DNA of 64,000 bases from contig NZ_JAGQBB010000006.1 in the NCBI RefSeq assembly GCF_024345415.1, positions 62,001 to 126,000 on the forward strand, given 5' to 3'. The position numbers and the translations under genes are program-made. The DNA is from Synechococcus sp. Tobar12-5m-g (GTDB taxonomy: Bacteria > Cyanobacteriota > Cyanobacteriia > PCC-6307 > Cyanobiaceae). Shown piece after piece: positions 50,482-63,639 of the stretch. Below the pieces are notes generated by a model. The model was not told the DNA's origin. It saw only the letters and a list, made by a program, of their open reading frames with translations, and did not search any database. The stretch's first letter is position 1. Every line of letters starts with the position of its first letter.

Positions 50482-50619
50482 AGCGAAGGTCAGTCCCCTC
50501 AGTCAGTCCTCTCTGTCAGTCACATGTGGACGTGGCTGTGAACGGTCTTCTCCCCCTGCTTCGGCCAGGTGAGCGGGCTAACTTGAAGGCTCAGTCCTCG
50601 GCGCTCGGAGTTTTCCCCA

Positions 50620-51954
50620 ATGGCCAATGGTCGCACCAGCCTGCTTGTGTTGGCCGGGGTTGGCGCCTGCACGGCTGCGGCAGTGGTCGGGAGCGAATTG
50701 TTCATGGCGCCGAGTTCCGCCTCCCTGATCACCGACAGCCCCAAGGAGGTGATGGACCAGGCCTGGCAGATCGTCTTCCGCGACTATCTCGACACCACCG
50801 GCAAGTACACCCCGGAGCAGTGGCGCAAACTCCGGCGTGATCTGCTCGCCAAGAGTTACGGCAACACCAAGGAAAGCTACGAGGCGATCAGGGGGATGCT
50901 CGGCACCCTCGATGATCCCTACACCCGCTTCATGGACCCGCGGGAGTTCAAGGAGATGCAGATCGACACTTCCGGGGAACTCTCCGGGGTGGGCATCCAG
51001 CTGAGCCTCGACAAGGACAGCAAGGAACTGGTGGTGGTGTCACCGATCGACGGATCGCCCGCCTCCCTGGCCGGCGTGCAGCCGAAGGATGTGATCGTCT
51101 CGATCGACGGCAAGAGCACGAAGGGCATGACCACCGAAGACGCGGTCAAGCTGATCCGTGGCCAGGCCGGCACCTCGGTGATCCTGGAGATGCGCCGCAA
51201 GAGCCAGGTGCTAACGGTGCCGCTCACCCGCGAGCGGATCGAGCTCCACGCCGTGGAACACCAGATCAACACCAGCCCGGAAGGCGTGAAGGTGGGCTAC
51301 ATCCGCCTCAAGCAATTCAACGCCAACGCCTCGAAGGACATGCGCGCGGCCCTCAAGGACCTGGAGGCCAAGGGGGTGCAGGGGTATGTGCTCGACCTGC
51401 GCAGCAATCCCGGTGGTCTGCTGGTGGCCAGCGTGGAGATCGCGCGGCAGTGGCTCGATGAGGGGGTGATCGTGTCCACCCGCACCCGCGACGGCATCCA
51501 GGACATCAAGCGCGCCAATGGTCGGGCGCTCACCAAGGCCCCGGTGGTGATCCTGGTCAACGAGGGGTCGGCCAGTGCCAGCGAGATTCTCTCCGGCGCC
51601 CTGCAGGACAACAAGCGCGGGCTGCTGGTGGGCCAGAAGACCTTCGGCAAGGGGCTGGTGCAGTCGGTGCGGGGGCTCTCCGATGGCTCAGGCATGACGG
51701 TGACGATCGCCAAGTACCTAACCCCGAGCGGCCGGGACATCCACAAGCACGGCATCTCCCCCGATGTTGCCGTGAAGCTGAGCGAGAAGGAGATTCAGAA
51801 CCTCAAGCTCGAAGACATCGGCACCCGCAAGGACGGCCAATACAAGGAGGCCGAAAACACCCTGGTCAAGCAGCTTCGCAACATCAGCAAGGGCCCCACC
51901 AAGCACTACAACCCCACTAGCGCCAACCTGCCGGCGGCCCTCAGCAAGCCCTGA
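50620..51954 (+). CDS. C-terminal processing peptidase, S41 (CtpA/Prc family)
   Basis: The 444-residue protein has a signal anchor (LLVLAGVGACTAAAVVG), an N-terminal helical part, a PDZ domain (GVGIQLSLDKDSKELVVVSP to about residue 200), and the S41 catalytic core. The Ser/Lys dyad is S319 in EGSASASE and K344 in TFGKG. Cyanobacteria have several such proteases; CtpA matures the D1 protein of photosystem II, and paralogues do other jobs, so the exact member is not fixed. A TAACTT at 50579-50584 may be the -10. The 138-bp gap upstream has several TCAGTC repeats of no evident function. Confidence 0.92.
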   Translation: MANGRTSLLVLAGVGACTAAAVVGSELFMAPSSASLITDSPKEVMDQAWQIVFRDYLDTTGKYTPEQWRKLRRDLLAKSYGNTKESYEAIRGMLGTLDDPYTRFMDPREFKEMQIDTSGELSGVGIQLSLDKDSKELVVVSPIDGSPASLAGVQPKDVIVSIDGKSTKGMTTEDAVKLIRGQAGTSVILEMRRKSQVLTVPLTRERIELHAVEHQINTSPEGVKVGYIRLKQFNANASKDMRAALKDLEAKGVQGYVLDLRSNPGGLLVASVEIARQWLDEGVIVSTRTRDGIQDIKRANGRALTKAPVVILVNEGSASASEILSGALQDNKRGLLVGQKTFGKGLVQSVRGLSDGSGMTVTIAKYLTPSGRDIHKHGISPDVAVKLSEKEIQNLKLEDIGTRKDGQYKEAENTLVKQLRNISKGPTKHYNPTSANLPAALSKP

Positions 51955-51967
51955 GGCTTCAGGCGGC

Positions 51968-52150
51968 TCAGCTGACCGGCTGCATCAAGCCGCCGCCTGG
52001 GTTGGAGTCGTCATCGTCGTTCTCCTGTTCGGACTGGAAGAGGGAGAAGAGACCAAGGGCCAGCAGACTCACCAGGACCGAGGCCAGCTCCACGCCCCCC
52101 TGGATTCCTGACGACGCGCCACCCACTCCGATCAGTTCGCCCATGGACAT
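51968..52150 (-). CDS. Tiny single-pass membrane protein with acidic tail (60 aa)
   Basis: The 60-residue protein starts with a glycine-rich GELIGVGGASSGIQGG, has one hydrophobic segment VELASVLVSLLALGLFSLFQ, and ends with an acidic stretch (EQENDDDDSNPGG) and a short tail. I do not recognise the family, but the structure is orderly. The ATG is at the complement of 52148-52150. A TACAGT (complement of 52165-52170) is a plausible -10, 14 nt upstream. It is convergent with the CtpA-family gene. Confidence 0.65.
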   Translation of the reverse strand: MSMGELIGVGGASSGIQGGVELASVLVSLLALGLFSLFQSEQENDDDDSNPGGGLMQPVS

Positions 52151-52212
52151 CAGCCTGTTCCGTCACTGTAACGATTTTTTGCGCTGATGCGGGACCGGCT
52201 CACCGGAGCATC

Positions 52213-52500
52213 TCACCAGAGGCGGTCGCGACCACGGCGCAGCGCCTGAATCTTCCGCTCCAGCACCACCAGCGCCGGGATCAGGGTGAGGGCGTTGGCA
52301 GCAATCAAAGGCCCATCCCCGGTGAGCAGCCCGTAGATCCCCCAGCCGGTGATCCCCGCCGTGAACAGCAGGTACATGCGCAGGGAGATGCCGCGGGTGT
52401 CGCCGCTGCGGACCGTCTTGATCGCCTGGGGGAAAAAGCTCAAGGTGGTGAGCGTGGCGGCGGCGTAGCCGAGGAGCGTCACCGGCAGGGGGTGGGACAT
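52213..52500 (-). CDS. SemiSWEET-type PQ-loop transporter
   Basis: The 95-residue protein has three hydrophobic helices and the PQ-loop in LTTLSFFPQAIKTVRSGDTR, followed by GISLRMYLLFTAGITGWGIY. This is the three-helix SemiSWEET half-transporter, which dimerises to move sugars such as sucrose or glucose. The start MSHPLPVTLLGYAAATL is preferred; a longer frame extends 69 bp upstream. A sugar role is inferred from the family. Confidence 0.88.
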   Translation of the reverse strand: MSHPLPVTLLGYAAATLTTLSFFPQAIKTVRSGDTRGISLRMYLLFTAGITGWGIYGLLTGDGPLIAANALTLIPALVVLERKIQALRRGRDRLW

Positions 52501-52638
52501 GGCGGAATCGACGCACGCGGAAGGGGGCTCATGGAATCTTGAAGCCCACCAGGGATAGGCCCGGATCATCGGATCACGAATCGGATGGGTTGCCGGTCTT
52601 CACTCCTAGGTTGAGACCGGTCGTCGGACGCTGCCGTC

Positions 52639-53183
52639 ATGCAGCCCATCAAGGATCTCTTGCGGGACACCACAGCCCGTTATGCGGAGCGAAGCGAACG
52701 GCGCAGCCGGACGCTGCGAGTGATCGAAGAGCAGGGGGTGCTGGCCGCCAACGATCCCGAGCTGGTGGCGCAGCGGCTGGACCGTCTCCATACCGACCGG
52801 CAGCTCGTGGAGCAGCTGAAAGACATGAGCCGCAGCTTCAGCCCCACAGGTCCGGGGGTGGCCCCCCGCGATTTTCCTCGCTCGCTGGAGCGGGGGATGC
52901 AGGTGGCGCGGGCCGTGGCTCGGGTGCAGATCCGTGATGGGCAGGGCCGCGCCGCGGGCTACGGCATACGGCACCGGCTTTCTGATTTCGCCCCGGCTGT
53001 TTCTCACCAACAACCTCGTGCTGGCCACGGCAGCCAGCGCCGCTGCCAGCCAGGCCGAGTTCAACTTCCAGGAAAGCGCCGGCGGGGAGGATGAAGCCCA
53101 GCCAGGTGTTCCCCTTCGCACTGGAGGAGTTCTTTCTCTCAGACCTGGAGCGAGATTAAAGAAAACCCTCGTGGCCCTGAGGC
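52639..53183 (+). pseudogene. Frameshifted trypsin-like serine peptidase remnant
   Basis: The frame from ATG 52639 gives an intact N-terminal helical region (MQPIKDLLRDTTARYAERSE) and RGMQVARAVARVQIRD, then GYG and a shift. The next frame continues TGFLISPRLFLTNNLVLATA, which is the segment around the catalytic histidine of trypsin-like bacterial proteases; here the expected His in TNxHVL is Leu. An exact 7-bp duplication at 52960-52973 causes this first shift. A further frame carries PSQVFPFALEEFFLSDLE, another family segment, and then KKTLVAL in yet another frame. So at least three frame changes and loss of a catalytic residue mark it as dead. A TAGGTT at 52607 may be the old -10. Confidence 0.82.
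52960..52973 (+). repeat. Exact 7-bp tandem duplication that breaks the peptidase frame
   Basis: TACGGCA is present twice in direct succession (52960-52966 and 52967-52973). Removing one copy rejoins GYG to TGFLISPR in frame. Seven bases shift the frame by one. Confidence 0.9.
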
Positions 53184-53375
53184 AGGAATCGCTGCCGAGA
53201 ACGCAACGGGGTACAGATCCTGGCCACCCTCCGCAGCATGGGGCTCAACACCATGCGGCTGGCAGGCATGGACTCGATCGCCAACGGCATGGCCGCTGTC
53301 GCCCACGACATCAGGTACCTGCTCGAACATCTGGGCTGGAGCAGCGCAGAAGGACCCAAACCGGCAGCCTTGTGA
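53184..53375 (+). mobile_element. C-terminal remnant of a DDE transposase (ISAs1/IS4-like)
   Basis: About 64 codons in one frame read NRCRERNGVQILATLRSMGL, then NTMRLAGMDSIANGMAAVAH and DIRYLLEHLGW, ending at TGA 53373. The pattern of an RxRxGxGxQxLAxLR stretch, a leucine-rich helix, then SIAxG and AHDIxxLL matches the C-terminal end of DDE transposases of the ISAs1/IS4-like group. No start, no catalytic DDE core and no inverted repeats are seen, so only the tail remains. The family assignment is from pattern memory, moderate certainty. Confidence 0.55.
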
Positions 53376-53557
53376 GACTTCTGATAAACCCTGGGGGTGG
53401 ACCTTCTAGGTGCATCCTCTTCAGCAGTCGCCACGAAGCTTCTGTGGTCGGCTTTTAGCTCGACGACCCTGCCTGTCTCATCGGCTACCACTACGCATGA
53501 TTGACCCCGGGGCCCGCAATGATGCAGGATCCTTGTTGGACTGACGCGGTCCACCCC
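53376..53557 (+). promoter_or_regulatory. Gene-free stretch upstream of tRNA-Gly with possible -35
   Basis: No gene is recognised in this stretch. TTGACC at 53501-53506 matches the -35 consensus at five of six positions, but the -10 at the proper distance (CAGGAT, 53525-53530) is weak. A tRNA promoter must lie here. Confidence 0.3.
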
Positions 53558-53629
53558 GCGGATGTAGCTCAGTGGTAGAGCATCTCCTTGCCAAGGAGAG
53601 GGTCGAGAGTTCGAATCTCTTCATCCGCT
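53558..53629 (+). tRNA. tRNA-Gly (anticodon GCC)
   Basis: The 72-nt sequence folds as a full cloverleaf. The acceptor stem is GCGGATG / CATCCGC, the D arm has GCTC / GAGC, the anticodon stem is TCTCC / GGAGA with loop TTGCCAA (anticodon GCC), and the T arm has GAGAG-TTCGAAT-CTCTT. The discriminator is T, and CCA is not encoded. The last 9 nt overlap the convergent GNAT gene. Confidence 0.97.
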
Positions 53630-54181
53630 TGAACAACCCGAGATCGCCTGCCACAGAAGCAGTTCCTGGGTCTCGGACCTTTGGAAGCCCAGTTGCTGGT
53701 AGAAGCCTGAGCCGTTAGAGGTCATCAGGTACACCCGTTCCACCCCGGCCAGGCCAGGGCTTTTGAGCAGAGCTGCCACGATTCTCCTGCCGACCCCCTG
53801 GCCCTGGTGGTCATTGGCCACCACCACATCCCACAGCACGGCGCGGTAGACACCGTCGCTGGTGGCTCGGCCGAATCCGACCAGCTGCCGTTCCCGCCAG
53901 GCGCTGACCACCGCCTGGCTGCCGCTCAGCATCCGCCCCAGTTGGGACCGTTCGCGCCCCTGGGCCCAGAAGCTGTGCTGGTCCAGCAGCCGCTGCAGTT
54001 GACCCAGCCCCAGCAGACGCAGGCCCGGGGCTCCCGGACGGTGGCGGACGATCCGCAGCGGAGCGCCCACGTTGTCCCCTTTCTGTTCCTGGGGCCCTGA
54101 TCGCTGAGCAACCGTCTCAACGGCCCGCAGCGTGGCGGCCTCGACGGCTGGAACCAGCTGGTCTTTGAGGTTCATGCCCAT
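53621..54181 (-). CDS. GNAT-family N-acetyltransferase
   Basis: The 186-residue protein has an N-terminal helical extension of about 45 residues, then a GNAT core: AVVSAWRERQLVGFGRATSD (beta strands), AVLWDVVVANDHQGQGVGRR with the acetyl-CoA loop QGQGVG, and a C-terminal RVYLMTSNGSGFYQQLGFQR. The acceptor is unknown. The final codons and the stop lie in the antisense of the tRNA-Gly acceptor stem. Start ATG at 54181, with another in-frame ATG at 54175. Confidence 0.85.
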   Translation of the reverse strand: MGMNLKDQLVPAVEAATLRAVETVAQRSGPQEQKGDNVGAPLRIVRHRPGAPGLRLLGLGQLQRLLDQHSFWAQGRERSQLGRMLSGSQAVVSAWRERQLVGFGRATSDGVYRAVLWDVVVANDHQGQGVGRRIVAALLKSPGLAGVERVYLMTSNGSGFYQQLGFQRSETQELLLWQAISGCSSG

Positions 54182-54302
54182 GGGCGCTGGCCTGATTCTG
54201 GTCCGAGAGGACCCATCAATTCACCTTAACTGCACGTCATTGTTTCGATGAAACCCCTTGGCCCACCTTGTTTCTTGGCGGTCAGGCGCGAGTCGGCGGT
54301 GA

Positions 54303-54308
54303 TAGGGT
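54303..54308 (+). promoter_or_regulatory. TAGGGT box, candidate -10 of secA
   Basis: TAGGGT lies 24 nt before the secA ATG at 54333, in the 151-bp divergent gap to the GNAT gene. Confidence 0.4.
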
Positions 54309-54332
54309 GAAGCCAAATGGGCGGCCGTTTCC

Positions 54333-57166
<2,834 letters not shown>

Positions 57167-57173
<7 letters not shown>

Positions 57174-57184
57174 GGCCTCAGCCG
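57167..57184. terminator. 18-bp perfect palindrome containing both convergent stop codons
   Basis: The sequence from 57167 to 57184 is self-complementary around GGCC. It contains the secA TGA (57171-57173) and the cysE TGA (complement of 57178-57180) in mirror positions. As RNA it forms a 7-bp stem with a GGCC loop; no U tract follows. It could serve both strands as a short terminator. Confidence 0.4.
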
Positions 57185-57948
57185 CTGTTGCTGGAGCGAT
57201 CCCCCAGGAACTCCAGAATCTCGCGATCCTTGAGGTTCTGGGCCTTGGCACCGCAGCCCTCCAGCAAGGGCCGTCCCGCCGCCACGTCCCGCAGGCACTG
57301 CTGCAGCTGGGCCAGCTCGTTCTCCAGCACGTCGATCCGCTCCATCAGGTTGCGAATCACCCGGGCCTCCGCGTCGGGCAGGGCCGAGTGGGCCAGTGGA
57401 TCGATGCGAACCCCTGACTGATGCACCACCCGGCCCGGGATCCCCACGACCGTGCTGTCGGGTTGCACATCGCGCAGCACCACGGAGCCCGCCCCGATGC
57501 GGGTGTTCGAGCCCACGGTGATGGCGCCGAGCACATTGGCGCCGGCGCCCACCACCACGTTCTCCCCCAGGGTGGGATGGCGCTTGCCGTGCACCTTGCC
57601 CGTCCCCCCCAGGGTGACCCCCTGATAGAGCAGGCAACGATCGCCGATCTCGGAGGTTTCCCCGATCACCACCCCCATGCCGTGGTCGATGAACACGCCG
57701 TGGCCGATCCGGGCGCCCGGATGGATCTCCACCCCCGTCAGCGACCGTCCCAGCTGGGAAAGCAGCCGGGGCAGCAGGGGGATCCCCCAGCGCCACAGCC
57801 GGTGGCTGAAGCGATGCAGCACCAGGGCGTGGAAGCCCGGGTAACAGAGAAGGATTTCGAGAGTGCTGCGGGCGGCAGGGTCGCGTTCCTTGATGATCCG
57901 CAGGTCCGCCGCCACGGTGCTCAGCAGGTGCCGGAACGAGGGACCCAA
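57178..57948 (-). CDS. cysE: Serine O-acetyltransferase
   Basis: CysE makes O-acetylserine, the precursor for cysteine. The 256-residue protein has an N-terminal helical part with [20 protein letters not shown] and the left-handed beta-helix hexapeptide region ([40 protein letters not shown]). Catalytic histidines are in DHGMGVVIG and KRHPTLG. The C-terminal part after the helix ([20 protein letters not shown]) has a predicted coiled coil. The start is TTG at 57948. No regulator-binding site was seen. Confidence 0.93.
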   Translation of the reverse strand: MGPSFRHLLSTVAADLRIIKERDPAARSTLEILLCYPGFHALVLHRFSHRLWRWGIPLLPRLLSQLGRSLTGVEIHPGARIGHGVFIDHGMGVVIGETSEIGDRCLLYQGVTLGGTGKVHGKRHPTLGENVVVGAGANVLGAITVGSNTRIGAGSVVLRDVQPDSTVVGIPGRVVHQSGVRIDPLAHSALPDAEARVIRNLMERIDVLENELAQLQQCLRDVAAGRPLLEGCGAKAQNLKDREILEFLGDRSSNSG

Positions 57949-58014
57949 GGTGGATAGGAACAGTGGGGACAGGAAAGACGTGGAGCCGCCGGCCCGGAGC
58001 CCTGATGGCGGAGC

Positions 58015-59043
58015 TCAGCCCGCCTGGGCCGCTTGTGGATCAAGCAAGCCATCCGGTGGGTCGGTCAGGCCGATCTCCTTGCGCAGCAGATTGATGGTGG
58101 AGGCGCCGAGGTAGCTCTGGGCGCAATGAACCTGGGGCAGGCGCATCAGCTGGGCCCGATTCTGGCGCAGGGTCTGCTCCACCAGCGGCAGGCTCGGTCG
58201 GTCGCAGAGCACGTGGCTGGCGGCGCGCAGCAGGGCCAGCAGGCGGCTGCCCACATCCGGGTTGGCCGTCATCACCAGCAGCTCGTTGCCACGCATGCTG
58301 TGCAGGATCACCTCGGCGGCCCGCAGGATGCCGGGGCTGATGCTCACCAGGCCGACGCAGCTGCCGGTGCGCAGTTCCTTGAGCAGATCCAGCTCATGGC
58401 GGAAGTCGTTGAGGTCGACAGCCACGGCCCGGATGCCATAGCGCTGGGCAAGCTCCTCGACCGGCTGCAGGAAGTACCGGCTGGTGACCACCGTGCCGTT
58501 GCTGGAACTCTCCAGCACCGCTTCGAGTTCCTCCAGGGGCACCACTTCCACCGGCACCTCCAGGACCGGCGCCAGCTCCTCGGCGATCAGCAGCGAGGCG
58601 CCGATGTCTTCGCGGGGGGTGGAGACCAGCACCCGGGCGCCGCAGCGCAGCCTCCAGTCGATTTCCCGGGTCAGCAGTTCCCGGGCCTGTTGCAGTGTGC
58701 AGCCGGCGTTGAGCAGGCCGTCGACGCACTGGCGCACCTCCCGGTCGATGTCCGGGCGCAGGCGGTTGCGCAGGCCGGGCGGCACCTTGATCTCACGCGG
58801 CTTCTGCTGGTCGCGCACGTAGATGCCGGAGCCGGCCATGGCCTCCACCACGCCGTCATTCTCGAGTTGGCGGTAGACCTTGCTGATCGTGTTGCGATGC
58901 AGGCCGGTCTGCATGGCCAGCTGACGGGTGCTGGGCAAGCGGTGACCGGGCGGGTAGTGACGCGCCGCGATCGCGAAGCAGATCTGGTTGTACAGCTGGG
59001 TCGACGCCGGGATGTCGCTTTCCTGCTGGATGTGGAATCGCAC
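58015..59043 (-). CDS. GntR-family transcriptional regulator
   Basis: The 342-residue protein has an N-terminal GntR winged helix (RFHIQQESDIPASTQLYNQI, then PPGHRLPSTRQLAMQTGLHR and NTISKVYRQLE), followed by a large effector domain without a PLP-aminotransferase-like fold that I can recognise. Its context and length recall the cyanobacterial Sll1961 type, which affects photosystem stoichiometry; this assignment is inference. The GTG at 59043 is supported by a TAGGGT box (complement of 59072-59077) 28 nt upstream. A longer frame to ATG 59115 would place that box inside the gene. Neighbours cysE and infC give no functional hint. Confidence 0.82.
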   Translation of the reverse strand: MRFHIQQESDIPASTQLYNQICFAIAARHYPPGHRLPSTRQLAMQTGLHRNTISKVYRQLENDGVVEAMAGSGIYVRDQQKPREIKVPPGLRNRLRPDIDREVRQCVDGLLNAGCTLQQARELLTREIDWRLRCGARVLVSTPREDIGASLLIAEELAPVLEVPVEVVPLEELEAVLESSSNGTVVTSRYFLQPVEELAQRYGIRAVAVDLNDFRHELDLLKELRTGSCVGLVSISPGILRAAEVILHSMRGNELLVMTANPDVGSRLLALLRAASHVLCDRPSLPLVEQTLRQNRAQLMRLPQVHCAQSYLGASTINLLRKEIGLTDPPDGLLDPQAAQAG

Positions 59044-59071
59044 GCCGGTGGGGACCTGCAGCTTTGACGCC

Positions 59072-59077
59072 ACCCTA
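59072..59077 (-). promoter_or_regulatory. TAGGGT box, candidate -10 of the GntR gene
   Basis: Read on the minus strand, TAGGGT lies 28 nt before the GTG at 59043. This supports the shorter start for the regulator. Confidence 0.4.
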
Positions 59078-59149
59078 CGGAGCTTCGGGCCTGGTGACAA
59101 TTCCCCCTGTGGCATAGGGGGCTGTGCCGGTTGGCCGGTGGCCCAGCCC

Positions 59150-59812
59150 TCAGCCCTCGGCCTGGGCGAAGGCCGTGTCAGCGCCGCTGGCCTGACGCAC
59201 CGGCGAGGGGATCGTGCGCACGGCCTTGGAGGCCAGGGCCGCCGCATCCTTTTCCTTGGTGAGCGGCGTTTTGCGCGGTGTCAGGAACATGATCATGTTG
59301 CGTCCTTCCCGTTTGGGATCCTGCTGAATCTCCGCGCTTTCCTCCAGGTCCTTGGCCATCCGGAAGAGGAGCAGTTCAGCTAGGGCGGTGTGCTGAATCT
59401 CACGACCCCGGAAGATCACCGTGCACTTGACCTTGTCACCGTCCTTGAGGAAGCGCACGGCCTGGCCGATCCGCACCTGATAGTCGTGGGAGTCGATCTT
59501 GTACCGCATCTTCACCTCCTTGACTTCGGTTTGATGCGATTTCTTCTTGGCTTCCTTGGCTTTCTTTTCCTGCTCAAACTTGAACTTGCCGTAATCCATG
59601 ATCCGGCAGACCGGGGGATCGGCCTTTTCGCTGACCAACACGAGATCCAGCTCCCGGTCTTTTGCCACCTCCAGGGCCTCTTCCCTGGTGATCACCCCGA
59701 GCTGGCTGCCGTCGGCATCAACCACCCGGAGCTGGGGGTAGCTGATGCGATCGTTGATGTTCGGGAGCTCTCGAACGGGGGCACGACGGTCGAAACGGGG
59801 ACGAGGTGGCAT
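59150..59812 (-). CDS. infC: Translation initiation factor IF-3
   Basis: IF-3 keeps ribosomal subunits apart and checks start-codon pairing. The 220-residue protein has the N-terminal domain ([22 protein letters not shown]), a basic linker helix ([20 protein letters not shown]) and the C-terminal domain ([38 protein letters not shown]). The C terminus is extended by about 35 residues rich in Ala and Lys. The ATG (complement of 59810-59812) is canonical, not the AUU known from E. coli infC. Confidence 0.96.
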   Translation of the reverse strand: MPPRPRFDRRAPVRELPNINDRISYPQLRVVDADGSQLGVITREEALEVAKDRELDLVLVSEKADPPVCRIMDYGKFKFEQEKKAKEAKKKSHQTEVKEVKMRYKIDSHDYQVRIGQAVRFLKDGDKVKCTVIFRGREIQHTALAELLLFRMAKDLEESAEIQQDPKREGRNMIMFLTPRKTPLTKEKDAAALASKAVRTIPSPVRQASGADTAFAQAEG

Positions 59813-59877
59813 TCAGAAAAGCGAGGGGGCGGAGCGGGAGGCCGCAACGGACGTGTCCATAGGGGGCACGCATACCT

Positions 59878-62964
<3,087 letters not shown>

Positions 62965-62965
<1 letters not shown>

Positions 62966-63273
62966 TGGACTGGCGCTTGCCCTGGGTGCTGGGTCTCGCC
63001 CTGATCGCACCAGCCGCCCTTCCGGCTGGTGGGGGGGAGCGCCGATCGCCGGAATTGCGGCGGCGTCAGAGCCAGGAACCGCTGCTGGCGTCCGGGCCCC
63101 TGCTGTTGCGGTGCGCGCCCCAGCACTCCGCCCCTGCCCTGGCCCAGCTCGATGGCAGCGTTCCCTTGCGTCTGCTGCGCACCTGGTGGGAACCTGGCGG
63201 TGACCGCTGGCTGCAGGTTCAGCTGCCTGGCCCGGCGGCCGGCCAACCCCGCCGCGGCTGGTTGCCGGGGTGA
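62965..63273 (+). CDS. Small exported protein, SH3-like (102 aa)
   Basis: The 102-residue protein has a signal peptide (WRLPWVLGLALIAPAALPAG), an arginine-rich spacer and a short domain LLLRCAPQHSAPALAQLDG then VPLRLLRTWWEPGGDRWLQV. The PLRLLRxWxxxxGxRWLxVQ pattern is typical of a bacterial SH3-like domain. The target is unknown. The ATG shares its A with the gyrB stop (TGATG), so translation is probably coupled. The end overlaps crcB by 4 bp. Confidence 0.72.
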
Positions 63274-63638
63274 GGGAGGCCCTGCTTGTGGCGCTTGGCG
63301 CCATTCCGGGCGCCTGGCTCAGGCTGCGGCTGATCAACCATTTCGAGCCGATGCTGCCCCGCCGCCACTGGGCCACCTTCGGCGTGAATGTGGTGGCCGC
63401 CTTCGCCCTTGGCCTTCTGGTTGGCCTGGATCGCCGGTGTGGCTTGGCGGGCAGTGGTTTGCTGCTGCTGCTGGCCACCGGCTTTCTCGGCAGCCTCAGC
63501 ACCTTCTCCACCTTGATGGTGGAGCTGCTGCAGGAGCTTCGCTTGGGCCACGGGGCCGAGGCGGGCCTGCTGGCTGGAGGTTCGGTGCTGGCTGGGCTGC
63601 TGGCCGTGCAAGTGGGATTGTGGGTGGGGGCGTTCTGA
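63270..63638 (+). CDS. crcB: Fluoride exporter CrcB (Fluc), first copy
   Basis: Fluc proteins are small dual-topology channels that release cytoplasmic fluoride. The 122-residue protein has four hydrophobic helices, GAIPGAWLRLRLIN in helix 1, the pore asparagine in FGVNVVAAFALG, and the phenylalanine-box segment GFLGSLSTFSTLMVE in helix 3. The start is GTG overlapping the previous stop (GTGA). A second, different copy follows at once, as in organisms with heterodimeric Fluc pairs. Confidence 0.92.
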   Translation: MREALLVALGAIPGAWLRLRLINHFEPMLPRRHWATFGVNVVAAFALGLLVGLDRRCGLAGSGLLLLLATGFLGSLSTFSTLMVELLQELRLGHGAEAGLLAGGSVLAGLLAVQVGLWVGAF

Positions 63639-63639
63639 G

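Noticed and set aside
50490-50520. TCAGTC repeated three times after ispG
   Set aside because: Short, irregularly spaced and without symmetry; probably chance, and no known operator matches.
53156-53554. A 132-codon frame on the minus strand across the transposase remnant
   Set aside because: It is antisense to the transposase tail and the gene-free stretch; no family resemblance and no conserved blocks.
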